Assembly: GCF_004614165.1 (NCBI RefSeq)
Contig: NZ_SPVG01000248.1
Location: 1 to 64,000 of the forward strand
Length of the DNA stretch: 64,000 bases
Source: Duganella callida
GTDB taxonomy: Bacteria; Pseudomonadota; Gammaproteobacteria; Burkholderiales; Burkholderiaceae_D
Direction of reading: 5' to 3'
Part shown: piece by piece, positions 8,695 through 18,722 of the stretch
Position numbering within the stretch: position 1 is the stretch's first letter
Layout: every line of letters starts with the position of its first letter
Notes under the pieces: model-generated
The model's input: only the letters and a program-made list of their open reading frames with translations
What the model was told of the DNA's origin: nothing
Database searches by the model: none
Made by a program: the position numbers and the translations under genes

Positions 8695-9704
8695 TGGACA
8701 ACTGGCTCGATCTGCGCAGCGACACCATCACCCGTCCCGGCGCAGCGATGCGCGCAGCCATGAATGCGGCCGACGTCGGCGATGACGTTTATGGCGACGA
8801 TCCAACCGTCAACCGCCTGCAGGAATATGCTGCCGATTTGTTCGGCTTCGAGGATGCGGTGTTCGCGCCCTCCGGCACGCAGAGCAATCTGCTGGCGTTG
8901 CTGGCGCACTGCGGTCGCGGCGACGAGTACCTGGTCGGCCAGGAAGCGCATACCTATCGCTATGAAGGCGGCGGTGCGGCGGTGCTGGGCAGCATACAGC
9001 CGCAGCCCATCATCAACCAGCCGGATGGCAGCATCGCGCTGGCCGACATCGAGTCCTACATCAAGCCGGATGATTTTCACTTCGCTCGCACCAAATTGCT
9101 GGCGCTGGAAAACACCATCAACGGCCGCGTGCTGCCGATGGAGTACGTGCAGCAGGCGACTGCGCTGGCGCATGATAAGGGCCTGTCCGCCCACCTGGAT
9201 GGCGCGCGCATCTGCAATGCGGCCGTCAAGCTGGGTCTCACCCCGCGTGAGGTCGTGAAAGGTTTCGATTCCGTCTCCGTCTGCCTGTCCAAGGGCTTGG
9301 GCGCGCCGGTTGGTTCGCTGCTGCTGGGCAGCCGTCCTTTCATCAAGGACGCCAAGCGCTGGCGCAAGATGCTGGGCGGTGGCATGCGCCAGGCCGGCGT
9401 GATCGCGGCCGGCGGCCTGTATGCGCTGGAGCACAACATCCCGCGCCTGGCCGAAGACCACGACAACGCCGCTTACTTCGCCGGCGAACTGGCGAAGATG
9501 AAGAACATCAAGGTCAGCACGCCGCAGACCAATATCTTTTACGTCGACATTCCACAGTTCGTGCTCAAGGGCCTGGGCGATGTGCTGGAACTGACGCGCA
9601 TCCGCGTCTCGCTGGCGCCGCGCCTGCGCATCGTCACGCACATGGATGCGAAGCGCGAGGACATCGAGCGTGCCATCACCGTGTTTGGAGACTTTTTTGG
9701 ATAA
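8694..9704 (+). CDS. ltaE: Low-specificity L-threonine aldolase
   Basis: 336 residues, fold type I PLP enzyme. It starts with LDLRSDTITRPG, a family hallmark. Lys200 (VCLSKGLGAPVGS) is the Schiff-base lysine, His86 lies in GQEAHTY, and DGARICNA (169-176) is the PLP Asp region. It cleaves L-threonine / L-allo-threonine to glycine and acetaldehyde. Its start overlaps the methyltransferase stop, and its last 8 bases overlap the next gene. Confidence 0.9.
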   Translation: MDNWLDLRSDTITRPGAAMRAAMNAADVGDDVYGDDPTVNRLQEYAADLFGFEDAVFAPSGTQSNLLALLAHCGRGDEYLVGQEAHTYRYEGGGAAVLGSIQPQPIINQPDGSIALADIESYIKPDDFHFARTKLLALENTINGRVLPMEYVQQATALAHDKGLSAHLDGARICNAAVKLGLTPREVVKGFDSVSVCLSKGLGAPVGSLLLGSRPFIKDAKRWRKMLGGGMRQAGVIAAGGLYALEHNIPRLAEDHDNAAYFAGELAKMKNIKVSTPQTNIFYVDIPQFVLKGLGDVLELTRIRVSLAPRLRIVTHMDAKREDIERAITVFGDFFG

Positions 9705-10377
9705 CGACGACAACAGCATCCGCCTCGCAAAGCGCGTGGCGGAGATGCGACCTTGCTCGCGCCGCGAGGCGGAGTTGTACATCGAAGGCGGTTTTGTCAG
9801 CGTCGATGGTGTCATCACCGAAGAGCCGGGCGCGCGCGTCACGCCTGAACAGCAGATCACCGTCGCCGATGACGCGACCTTGCTGGAGATCGTACCCGTC
9901 ACCATGCTGCTGCACAAACCGGCCGGCGACGGCCAGCCGCAGCATCTGCTGAAAGCGGAAACGCAGACGCGCAGCGTGCCGGGCAAGCGCTTCCTCAAGC
10001 GTCATGTCGCGAATCTGACGCAGGTGCTGCCGCTGGACGCCAAGGCCAGCGGCCTGACCGTGTTCACCCAGGATTTCCGCGTCGCCCGCAAGTTCAGCGA
10101 CGACACGGTGGAGCAGGAGATCATCGTCGAAGTCACCGGCGACATCATCGAAAACGGCCTGCAGCAGCTGAACCAGATCAACGGCAAAGTGAGCTGGCAA
10201 AACGAAAACCGCCTGCGCTTCGCCATCAAGGGCCTGAAGCTTGGCCTGATCGACAAGCTGTGCAAGGAAGTCGGTCTGACCGTGGTAAGCATGAAGCGCA
10301 TCCGCATCGGCCGCATCGCCATGGCCAGCCTGCCGGCCGGCGAATGGCGCTATCTGCAGGACTACGAGCGCTTCTAG
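9697..10377 (+). CDS. rRNA/tRNA pseudouridine synthase, RsuA/RluF type
   Basis: 226 residues if the TTG at 9697 is used. That start is preferred because GGAG (9687-9690) lies 6 bases before it and translation begins LDNDDNSIRLAKRV, in line with the family. The N-terminal S4 RNA-binding domain includes MRPCSRREAELYIEGGFVSV. The catalytic Asp lies in VLPLDAKASGLTVFTQD, equivalent to RLDxxTxGL. LHKPAG is also conserved. It isomerises uridine in structured RNA, probably 23S rRNA; the exact site cannot be read from the sequence. Last gene of the isc-led run. Confidence 0.82.
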   Translation: MDNDDNSIRLAKRVAEMRPCSRREAELYIEGGFVSVDGVITEEPGARVTPEQQITVADDATLLEIVPVTMLLHKPAGDGQPQHLLKAETQTRSVPGKRFLKRHVANLTQVLPLDAKASGLTVFTQDFRVARKFSDDTVEQEIIVEVTGDIIENGLQQLNQINGKVSWQNENRLRFAIKGLKLGLIDKLCKEVGLTVVSMKRIRIGRIAMASLPAGEWRYLQDYERF

Positions 10378-10411
10378 CGACCGCGCTGTGCAAGCGCCGA
10401 ACGGGCAGTCG

Positions 10412-12532
10412 TCATTTGGCTCCCCCGGTCTGCGACAGGATGAAGGCGTAAGTGTCGGCCGCTTCCGCGTCCTGTTGCGCGCGGGTCGATCCCATGCCGT
10501 GGCCGGCATCGAAGTCCACGCGCAGCAGCACCGGTTTGCCGCTGGCTGTCGCCGCCTGCAGGCGTGCCGCCATCTTCGCCGGATGGAAGGGCGCCACGCG
10601 GGGATCGGTGACGCCGGTGGTCAGCAGCACCGCAGGATATTTGACGCCGTCCACCACCTGCTGATAGCTGTCGATACTTTTCAGCGCCTTGAAGCCGGCC
10701 GGATCGGCGATCGCGCCCCACTCAGGTTCTTCGCCGTAGCCGTTTTGCTCCGCGACGTAACGCAGAGGGTTGTGCCAACCGACGCCGGACACCACGGCCG
10801 CAAACAAATCGGGCCGTTCTTCCAGCGCGCGGCCCATGGTGATGCCGCCGGCCGAACGTCCGCCGATGGCCTGGTGGGCAGGCGAGGTGTAGCCTTTGGC
10901 CTGCATGTCTTCGCAGACGGCGATCAGGTCGCGCCAGGTGTTGGGTTTGTTTTCCAGTTGACCGGCGCGGTGCCATTCGCGGCCGAATTCACCACCGCCG
11001 CGCACGTTGGCGTAGCCGACGATGGCGCCCTGATCGACCAGGGCCAGCGTCTTGCCCGCAAACGAGGGCGTGTAGGCGGCCGCGCCATAGCTGCCGTAAG
11101 CCGAGATGAAGGCCGGGTTGGAACCGTCCATCTTCAGGCCTTTTTTATAGATCAGCGAGTACGGGATTTTGGTGCCGTCCTTGGCGGTGGCGTAGCGCCG
11201 CTCGGTGGTGTAGGCGCTGACGTCGATCGTCGGTTTGGGCGTGATGCCGGTATCGGCCAGCTTGCCGTCGGTGGCGACCGACCAGACGCCGCTCGGTTGC
11301 AGCCAGCCGGACAGGATCACCAGCGCGCCCGGCGCGTCCGGATCGGCTTCCACGGAGCCGAGCGTGCCGTCGAAGGGCAGGGCGATGTCGGCAAGCTTGC
11401 CGTCTGCGTCCAGTCGCCGCAGGCGACCGAGGCCACCATCCATGGCGCGGATGTACAGGCCATCTTTCGCGCGCGCCAGTCCTTGCAGCACGATGGCGGA
11501 TTCCGCCACCACCTCCTTGGCGCTGCTCAGCGACGGCGACCTGGCCGAGGTTTTCAGCAGGCGTCCGCGCGGATGTCCCTTGTTCGATAGCAGATACAGA
11601 TCGTCGCCGTGCAGATCGAGTTCGGTGACTTCGTCTTCAAAGTCGGCGGCCAGCTTCCATTTTGCCTTGCCGCTGAGGGCCTCCTTGAGCGGCGCGGTGT
11701 AGATGCGTTTTTCCTGGCGCACGTCGGCCAGGATCAGCACCGCGCTTTGCGCATGCGGCGCCACGCCGATGAAGGGCATCTGGATTTTTTCGTAAGCCAC
11801 GGCAGCATCCAGGCCGCGCTTCATCAGGACGGGATCTTTGGCAGGATCGCTGCCGATTTTGTGGAAGCGCGCCTGCGCGTCAAGGAAGCGTTCCGGCGTG
11901 TTCACCTTGCCGGTCAGCTGGGTGTAAAAGAAGCCGGAGCCGTCGTCCAGCCAGTTCGGGTTCGCGGCTTGCGTATCGGCGATGCGCTCCTTCAGCACCG
12001 TGCCGCTGCGCACGTCCATGATGTGCAGCACCGAATCCTCGCTGCCGTCCTGCGACAGGCCGTAGACCAATTTGCTGCCGTCGGGCGAGGCCTGCCACCA
12101 GTCCAGCGAGGTATGGCTGGTCTTGGTGTCCAGCGTGGTGGGATCGACCAGCACGCGGTCCTTGCCGTTTTCGCGCACGAACAGCTTATAGTTGTTGGAG
12201 CCGGCGGGACGCTGCTGGAAGAACAGCCGTGCGCCGGCCTTCTGCACGCGCGAGGTGGCGGCGATGTCCCCGGACAGTTGCTGGATGCGTTTCAGCAGCT
12301 CATCGCGCTTGGGCAGCATATCGAGCACGGCGCGGGCATGAGCGTTTTGCTGCTTGAGGAACGGCAGCCAGTCGGGATCCTTGTCGTTCTCCATCCACCG
12401 GTAACGGTCGACGATGGCTTCGCCGAAGTAGGTATCGGTGACCGGCGCGACGCGCGCCACCGGCGCCGGCGGAATGTCGGCGGCAAAGGTGGCCGAGACG
12501 GTCAGGGCTAGTAGAACTCCGACAGCTTTCAT
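10412..12532 (-). CDS. Secreted prolyl oligopeptidase family serine peptidase (S9A)
   Basis: 706 residues. A signal peptide (about 1-18, ending TFAA) points to the periplasm. A seven-bladed propeller N-terminal part precedes an alpha/beta hydrolase domain with Ser560 (GGRSAGG), Asp643 (GVTDPRV) and His678 (DAGHGMG) as the catalytic triad. The family cleaves short peptides after proline. The ATG at 12532 is chosen over a TTG six bases upstream because GGAGG lies 7 bases before it. Convergent with the pseudouridine synthase gene, with a 34-base gap and no evident terminator. Confidence 0.9.
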   Translation of the reverse strand: MKAVGVLLALTVSATFAADIPPAPVARVAPVTDTYFGEAIVDRYRWMENDKDPDWLPFLKQQNAHARAVLDMLPKRDELLKRIQQLSGDIAATSRVQKAGARLFFQQRPAGSNNYKLFVRENGKDRVLVDPTTLDTKTSHTSLDWWQASPDGSKLVYGLSQDGSEDSVLHIMDVRSGTVLKERIADTQAANPNWLDDGSGFFYTQLTGKVNTPERFLDAQARFHKIGSDPAKDPVLMKRGLDAAVAYEKIQMPFIGVAPHAQSAVLILADVRQEKRIYTAPLKEALSGKAKWKLAADFEDEVTELDLHGDDLYLLSNKGHPRGRLLKTSARSPSLSSAKEVVAESAIVLQGLARAKDGLYIRAMDGGLGRLRRLDADGKLADIALPFDGTLGSVEADPDAPGALVILSGWLQPSGVWSVATDGKLADTGITPKPTIDVSAYTTERRYATAKDGTKIPYSLIYKKGLKMDGSNPAFISAYGSYGAAAYTPSFAGKTLALVDQGAIVGYANVRGGGEFGREWHRAGQLENKPNTWRDLIAVCEDMQAKGYTSPAHQAIGGRSAGGITMGRALEERPDLFAAVVSGVGWHNPLRYVAEQNGYGEEPEWGAIADPAGFKALKSIDSYQQVVDGVKYPAVLLTTGVTDPRVAPFHPAKMAARLQAATASGKPVLLRVDFDAGHGMGSTRAQQDAEAADTYAFILSQTGGAK

Positions 12533-12584
12533 GTGCAATCCTCCGTGGCGAAAACACCCATTTTGCCACGGAAGATTATTGAAA

Positions 12585-13112
12585 TTACACCGCTGCCGCA
12601 GCTTTCTTCTTTTTTGGCAACGGTGGCAGCTGGACCAGGCGCGTACCGGCCAGTTTGTCGTGCAGGAACTGGCGGTCCTTGTCGAGGAAGGCCGTGAGCG
12701 ACCACAGCAGAATGCCGGCCAGGATCGCGCCCAGCGCCTGCCAGCGGTGGAGGTCCAGCGCCAGCGCGACGATCAATGCTGGCAGGATCCACAGCCAGCT
12801 CAGCAGATAGCGCAAGGTGGCGGCGCGCGTGCTGATGCCGCCGCCGTCGACGCCGACCAATTTCATGCGCCAGGTTTTCATGGCCAGCGTCTGGCCGTCG
12901 CGCCGCCACTGGTGGATGAAATAAAACCCCAGCACCAGGAAGGCCAGCGCCTGGCGCATGTGCTCGATCACGGGCGTATGGCGGGCGCCAGTCGCCACTT
13001 CAAACACCAGGAAGGGCAGGAACAGCACGGCAAAGCCGAGCAGGGTTTCATACACCATCGAGATCAGGCGGCGCTTGACGGTCGGATTGGTCGTGGCGGG
13101 ATTATTTGACAT
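12585..13112 (-). CDS. RDD family integral membrane protein
   Basis: 175 residues starting MSNNPATTNPTVKRRLISMVYE. The RRLISMVYE stretch is the first Arg of the RDD signature, followed by hydrophobic helices at roughly 20-40, 60-78 and 108-150. FLDKDRQFLHDKLAGTRLV near the end is the conserved D-x2-x-HD-x2-AGT part of RDD proteins. The C-terminus is a lysine run (PKKKKAA). Function unknown; a transport or ion-homeostasis role has been suggested for some relatives. Overlaps the upstream DUF3106 gene by 11 bases. Confidence 0.82.
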   Translation of the reverse strand: MSNNPATTNPTVKRRLISMVYETLLGFAVLFLPFLVFEVATGARHTPVIEHMRQALAFLVLGFYFIHQWRRDGQTLAMKTWRMKLVGVDGGGISTRAATLRYLLSWLWILPALIVALALDLHRWQALGAILAGILLWSLTAFLDKDRQFLHDKLAGTRLVQLPPLPKKKKAAAAV

Positions 13113-13863
13113 CGGCAGGGGCAGGTTGGGGCGGTGCGGACGAGGCTGGCGCGGCGGTCGCCGGTGCCGCAACGGGCGCCGGCGGCACCGGCGCGCCGGG
13201 ACCGGTCGGCACTGGCGTCACGTTGGAGGCATTGGGCAATGCGGCATTCACGTCGGTCGCCGGCACGACGGGCGGCACCACCGGCGTGGCCACGCCCGGC
13301 GTGGCCGGCGGCACGGCCGGCTTGATCGGCGCCACCGTGTGCATGCGCGACTGCGCCGCGGTCGGCAGATTGGCGACCTGCTTCTTGGTGGCCGCCTTGG
13401 CCGCCAGCTGCTTCTTCTGCTCGTCGGACAGTTGCTGGTAGTTCTCCCACGACACCGATTTCTGCGTCGGATCCAGCTTTTGCGCGCGGGTGAAATTCTT
13501 GCGGACCTGGCTGCGTTGTTCCGGCGTCATGCGCACCCACTCGCGCATGCGCTCCTGCACGCGGGCCTGCTCGTCCGGCTTCATTCTGGCCCAGCGCTGG
13601 GCGATGCCCAACCATTTCTGCTTGCGCACCGGCTCCATCTGGTCCCACTCGCCGGCCAGCGGCTCCAGCGCCTTTTGCTGGATCGGCGTCAGATCCTTCC
13701 AACGCGTCTTGTCCTGTGCCTTGGCGTTGCCGCTGACTGCCGCCACCGGCGCCTTGACGAGGTCCGGCGCGTCGGGCCGCGAACCTACCCAAGCCGCGCC
13801 AGCCACTGCTACCGCTAACACCGCTGCTCCCGTACCCCACTTGGCGCGACTGCTCAATGCCAT
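13102..13863 (-). CDS. DUF3106 domain protein, membrane-anchored, Pro/Ala-rich tail
   Basis: 253 residues. A single N-terminal hydrophobic segment (about 12-28) is followed by a domain with repeated W-x-L/M-x-P/E motifs (RWKDLTPIQQ, EWDQMEPVRK, RWARMKPDEQ, EWVRMTPEQR), the DUF3106 pattern. The last 100 residues are low-complexity Pro/Ala/Val. Role unknown. Position in an operon with an ECF sigma factor and a DUF3619 membrane protein suggests an envelope-sensing or anti-sigma-associated job, but no binding motif proves it. The ATG at 13863 is 4 bases after the DUF3619 stop. Confidence 0.8.
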   Translation of the reverse strand: MALSSRAKWGTGAAVLAVAVAGAAWVGSRPDAPDLVKAPVAAVSGNAKAQDKTRWKDLTPIQQKALEPLAGEWDQMEPVRKQKWLGIAQRWARMKPDEQARVQERMREWVRMTPEQRSQVRKNFTRAQKLDPTQKSVSWENYQQLSDEQKKQLAAKAATKKQVANLPTAAQSRMHTVAPIKPAVPPATPGVATPVVPPVVPATDVNAALPNASNVTPVPTGPGAPVPPAPVAAPATAAPASSAPPQPAPADVK

Positions 13864-13867
13864 CCCG

Positions 13868-14281
13868 TTACTCGCTTTGCGACAGATAGGCGTTGAAACC
13901 GTGATCCAGGTAGGCGGTCGGCGGCAGTTCGTCCGCCAGCACGGCAGCATCGATGTCGGCCAGGTCGGCGATGCGCTCCTGCTGCTCGTACTGGTAGATG
14001 CCGGCCATGCCGATCACCAGCGCCAGGGCGGGGATCGCCATGCTGGCCTTGCCCAGCCAGCTGAACTGCGAGAAGAAGCCGCCGATGCCGCCGCCGGCCG
14101 TGGCCAGTTCCGTCTTGCTCACGCGCACGGACAACGGCGTCTCGACATGCGCTTTCTTGCGGGCGAGCGCCAGCTTGCGCGCCTGCGCCAGGCGGTCTGT
14201 GGTCGATGCGGGCAGCTCGTCCAGCTTTTCATTGAGCGCGTGGCGCACTTTGTAAGCGAAATTCAGATCGTCGGTGTTCAT
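13868..14281 (-). CDS. DUF3619 family single-pass membrane protein
   Basis: 137 residues. A charged N-terminal part (about 1-60) is followed by one membrane helix around residues 80-97 (SMAIPALALVIGMAGIY) and a short acidic outer tail ending YLSQSE. Its ATG overlaps the sigma-factor stop (ATGA), so the two are probably translationally coupled. That position is where anti-sigma factors usually lie, and a sigma-binding role is an inference. No zinc-binding HxxxCxxC motif is present. Confidence 0.82.
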   Translation of the reverse strand: MNTDDLNFAYKVRHALNEKLDELPASTTDRLAQARKLALARKKAHVETPLSVRVSKTELATAGGGIGGFFSQFSWLGKASMAIPALALVIGMAGIYQYEQQERIADLADIDAAVLADELPPTAYLDHGFNAYLSQSE

Positions 14282-14847
14282 AATTTAATTCCCTTGGCTG
14301 CCAGCGCCCCGGCCAGCGCATGTGTTGCACGTGAGCAATGCGTTTTGACGCTGCCTTCCGAGCAGCCCATGGCCTCGGCCGTCTCGGCCACGTCCATATC
14401 CTGCCAATAACGCATCAGGAAGGCTTCGCGTTGACGCGCCGGCAGCTTTTGCACTTCGGCGTCGATGATGGCCAGCATCTGCTGGCGTTCGATCTTGTCC
14501 GCGCTCGATTCGGCGGCCTCGGAGCCGGCCTCGGCGGCATACGATTCGAGTATATCAAAGTCCTCGTGCTCGTCGCCCGCGGGGCCCATGCCGGAAAACA
14601 GGCTGACCCAGGTGTTGCGCACCTTTTCGCGGCGGAAGTAATCGAGGATGGTGGTCTGCAGGATGCGCTGGAACAGCATCGGCAGTTCGGCGGCCGGCTT
14701 GTCGCCGTATTTCTCGGCCAGCTTGATCATGGCGTCCTGGACGATGTCCAGCGCCGACTCGTCCTTGCGCACGGCATAGACGGCTTGTTTGAAGGCACGC
14801 CGCTCGACGCTTTCGAGGAAATCGGATAATTCTTTGTCTGTGGCCAT
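14278..14847 (-). CDS. ECF-type RNA polymerase sigma factor
   Basis: 189 residues starting MATDKELSDFLESVERR. Region 2 includes DIVQDAMIKLAEKYGD and ILQTTILDYFRREKVRN. A linker rich in Glu/Ala/Ser (about 95-125) is longer than usual. Region 4 contains LPARQREAFLMRYWQDMDV and the helix-turn-helix CSEGSVKTHCSRATHALA. First gene of a four-gene minus-strand operon (sigma, DUF3619, DUF3106, RDD). It is divergent from ilvB, with a 480-base gap. An upstream in-frame start is ignored because homology begins at 14847. Confidence 0.88.
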   Translation of the reverse strand: MATDKELSDFLESVERRAFKQAVYAVRKDESALDIVQDAMIKLAEKYGDKPAAELPMLFQRILQTTILDYFRREKVRNTWVSLFSGMGPAGDEHEDFDILESYAAEAGSEAAESSADKIERQQMLAIIDAEVQKLPARQREAFLMRYWQDMDVAETAEAMGCSEGSVKTHCSRATHALAGALAAKGIKL

Positions 14848-15327
14848 CGTGGGCGGAAGGGGTGCTGCCGGGTGTTTTGAACTGAGGCGCATGCTAGCAA
14901 AAATCGGCCCGATTTGCATGTTTTTACATCAAAACCGCGGCGATTTGCATGAGTCAGGCAGGATTTGCCATTTTTTCCTTGTTTAATTCGGTGTGGCGGT
15001 GTACCGTATGGAACGCTTTGAACAACCCCGAAGCTCTATGGTCTGGTCGCAGCAGGCACACAACGCCGCATCGACACGACGCGCTTTCATTTAGTAGGCA
15101 GTTTGCTCTCACCCGCGCCACAAGCGCGAGAGGTATGCGGCACCACTACGGAAAACCCGGCCAAACGAGAGTTTGCGCTAGCACCGCTTTGCACGTCACT
15201 ACGGTTGGCGGAAGAGGCAGTGCGACCGCATAAATAAAGGGAAGCTGGGCAGAGCTGTAGCGGTATTCGTACTTCGCATGGCTAGAGCATCCGATCAATC
15301 TCCTATGGACCTTGAAAGGAATGTTTC
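14848..15327 (+). other. Long non-coding interval upstream of ilvB (divergent promoters, probable leader)
   Basis: 480 bases with no convincing gene on either strand. It must hold promoters for the minus-strand sigma operon and for ilvB. The ilvB side contains a clear stem-loop at 15106-15132 (CTCT, 3-4 base bulge, CGCGC, loop CACAA, GCGCG, AGAG). Two tiny reading frames are present (one ends at the ilvB start as ATGA), but neither has a ribosome binding site or a run of Leu/Val/Ile codons. I therefore cannot show classical attenuation. A structured leader is plausible but unproven. Confidence 0.4.
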
Positions 15328-17067
15328 ATGAATACCGAAGCATCTTCACAATCTGGTGGGCAACTTACAGGCGCGGAAATCGTCGTGCGCTGTCTGGCCG
15401 AAGAGGGCGTTGAGCACGTCTTTGGCTATCCCGGCGGTGCCGTTCTGTACATTTACGACGCCATCTTCAAGCAGGACAAATTCCAACACGTACTGGTACG
15501 CCACGAGCAGGCCGCGATCCACGCCGCCGATGCTTACTCGCGCTCCTCGAACAAGGTTGGTGTCGCGCTGGTGACCTCCGGTCCGGGCGTGACCAATGCG
15601 GTGACCGGTCTGTCCACCGCCTACATGGATTCGATTCCCATGGTGGTGATCTCGGGCCAGGTGCCCAGCCACGCCATCGGCCAGGACGCCTTCCAGGAAT
15701 GCGACACCGTCGGCATCACCCGCCCGGTGGTCAAGCACAACTTCCTGGTGAAGGACGTCAAGGAACTGGCGGAAACCATCAAGAAAGCCTTCTTTATCGC
15801 CCGTACCGGCCGTCCCGGCCCCGTGCTGGTCGATATCCCGAAGGATATTTCCATGCACAAGACCACGTACTCGTACCCGAAAGAGGTCGAGATGCGTTCC
15901 TACCGTCCGGTGGACAAGGGCCACGCCGGCCAGATCCGCAAAGCCGTGCAGCTGCTGCTGCAGGCCGAACGTCCGATGATCTACACGGGCGGCGGCGTGA
16001 TCCTGGCGAATGCCGCGCCGGAACTGAACAAGCTGGTCGACAAGCTCGGCTTCCCCGTCACCAATACGCTGATGGGCCTGGGCGCCTACCCCGCCAGCAA
16101 CGAGAAATTCGTCGGCATGCCGGGCATGCACGGCACGTATGAAGCCAACATGGCGATGCAGAACTGCGACGTGCTGATCGCCATCGGCGCGCGCTTCGAC
16201 GACCGTGTGATCGGCAATCCGAAACACTTCGCCAGCAACCCGCGCAAGATCATCCACGTCGACATCGACCCGTCGTCGATTTCCAAGCGCGTGAAGGTGG
16301 ACATTCCGATCGTCGGCAACGTCAAGGACGTGCTGGTCGAATTCCTGTCGCAGCTGGACGCCGCCGACGCCAAGCCGAATCAGCCCGCGCTGAAAACCTG
16401 GTGGAAGCAGATCGAGGAATGGCGCGGCCGCGATTGCCTGAAGTTCCCGACCTCCGACCTGGTGATCAAGCCGCAGGCAGTGGTGCAGAAGCTGTGGGAA
16501 GTGACCAAAGGCGACGCCTTCATCACCTCCGATGTCGGCCAGCACCAGATGTGGGCCGCGCAGTACTATGGCTTCGACAAACCCAAGCGCTGGATCAACT
16601 CGGGCGGCCTGGGCACCATGGGCGTCGGCCTGCCGTACGCCATGGGCGTGCAGATGGCCAATCCCGATGCGACCGTCGCCTGCGTCACCGGCGAGGGATC
16701 GATCCAGATGTGCATCCAGGAGCTGGCGACCTGCAAGCAGTATCACCTGACGCCCAAGATCATCATGCTGAACAACCGTTTCCTCGGCATGGTGCGCCAG
16801 TGGCAGCAGATCGACTACGGTTCGCGCTATTCCGAGTCCTACATGGATTCGCTGCCCAACTTCGAGAAGCTGGCCGAGGCCTATGGCCACGTCGGCATGC
16901 GCATCGAAAAGCCGGGCGATGTGGACGGCGCGCTGCGCGATGCATTTGCCATGAAGGACAAGCTGGTCTTCATGAACTTCATCACCGATCAGGGAGAAAA
17001 CGTCTGGCCTATGGTTAAGGCGGGCAAGGGCCTCTCCGAAATGCTGCTGGGCTCGGAGGATCTCTGA
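15328..17067 (+). CDS. ilvB: Acetolactate synthase, large catalytic subunit
   Basis: 579 residues, ThDP enzyme. The activating Glu is in LVRHEQAAIHAADAY, and the ThDP/Mg motif starts CVTGEGSIQMCIQELATC and ends at NNRFLGMVRQW. It condenses pyruvate with pyruvate or 2-oxobutyrate in valine/leucine/isoleucine synthesis. AAAGGAA precedes the ATG. ilvH follows after one base, giving a matched large/small pair. The name ilvI is equally possible, since the isozyme class cannot be told from this window. Confidence 0.95.
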   Translation: MNTEASSQSGGQLTGAEIVVRCLAEEGVEHVFGYPGGAVLYIYDAIFKQDKFQHVLVRHEQAAIHAADAYSRSSNKVGVALVTSGPGVTNAVTGLSTAYMDSIPMVVISGQVPSHAIGQDAFQECDTVGITRPVVKHNFLVKDVKELAETIKKAFFIARTGRPGPVLVDIPKDISMHKTTYSYPKEVEMRSYRPVDKGHAGQIRKAVQLLLQAERPMIYTGGGVILANAAPELNKLVDKLGFPVTNTLMGLGAYPASNEKFVGMPGMHGTYEANMAMQNCDVLIAIGARFDDRVIGNPKHFASNPRKIIHVDIDPSSISKRVKVDIPIVGNVKDVLVEFLSQLDAADAKPNQPALKTWWKQIEEWRGRDCLKFPTSDLVIKPQAVVQKLWEVTKGDAFITSDVGQHQMWAAQYYGFDKPKRWINSGGLGTMGVGLPYAMGVQMANPDATVACVTGEGSIQMCIQELATCKQYHLTPKIIMLNNRFLGMVRQWQQIDYGSRYSESYMDSLPNFEKLAEAYGHVGMRIEKPGDVDGALRDAFAMKDKLVFMNFITDQGENVWPMVKAGKGLSEMLLGSEDL

Positions 17068-17068
17068 C

Positions 17069-17560
17069 ATGCGACACATTATTTCTGTCTTGCTGGAAAA
17101 CGAAGCCGGCGCGCTGTCGCGCGTGGTGGGCCTGTTCTCGGCCCGCGGCTACAACATCGAAACGCTGACCGTGGCGCCGACCGAAGATCCGACGCTGTCG
17201 CGCATGACCATCGTCACCACCGGTTCCGACGACATCATCGAGCAGATCACCAAGCACCTGAACCGCCTGATCGAGGTGGTCAAGGTGGTGGACCTGACCG
17301 AAGGCCAGCACATCGAGCGCGAATTGATGCTGATCAAGGTGCGCGCGGTCGGCAAGGAACGCGAGGAAATGAAGCGTACCGCCGACATCTTCCGCGGCCG
17401 CATCATCGACGTCACCGAAAAGAGCTACACGATCGAACTGACCGGCGCCAAGAGCAAGCTCGACGCCTTCATCGATTCGATCGACCGCACCTCCATCCTG
17501 GAGACGGTCCGTACCGGCGGTTCCGGCATCGGACGCGGCGAACGTATCCTCAAGGTATAA
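17069..17560 (+). CDS. ilvH: Acetolactate synthase, small regulatory subunit
   Basis: 163 residues, the standard length. An N-terminal ACT domain (HIISVLLENEAGALSRVVGL) binds valine for feedback inhibition, and the C-terminal domain activates the catalytic subunit. GYNIETLTVAPTEDPTLSRM is characteristic. The gene begins one base after the ilvB stop. ilvC follows after 32 bases. Confidence 0.95.
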   Translation: MRHIISVLLENEAGALSRVVGLFSARGYNIETLTVAPTEDPTLSRMTIVTTGSDDIIEQITKHLNRLIEVVKVVDLTEGQHIERELMLIKVRAVGKEREEMKRTADIFRGRIIDVTEKSYTIELTGAKSKLDAFIDSIDRTSILETVRTGGSGIGRGERILKV

Positions 17561-17580
17561 ACGATTTATAACGATTTTAA

Positions 17581-18609
<1,029 letters not shown>

Positions 18610-18627
18610 GCGGCTTCCTCTGCAAGC

Positions 18628-18655
18628 AAAAAGCCGGCCGTGTGCCGGCTTTTTT
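18628..18655 (+). terminator. Intrinsic terminator after ilvC
   Basis: AAGCCGGC and GCCGGCTT form an 8-base-pair stem with a short loop, preceded by an A-run and followed by six Ts. It ends the ilvBHC transcript, so the downstream Rpn gene and the distant pssA-leuA pair need their own promoters. Confidence 0.9.
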
Positions 18656-18722
18656 ATTCGTCGGACGGGGCCTTTGTATTACCTCAATGCGGGAAGAGGC
18701 GACATGGTCATACACTGGCCGG

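Noticed and set aside
14949..15233. 94-codon frame in the ilvB upstream gap, and a 17-codon frame ending at the ilvB start
   Set aside because: No Shine-Dalgarno, no family resemblance and no run of branched-chain codons to support a leader peptide.
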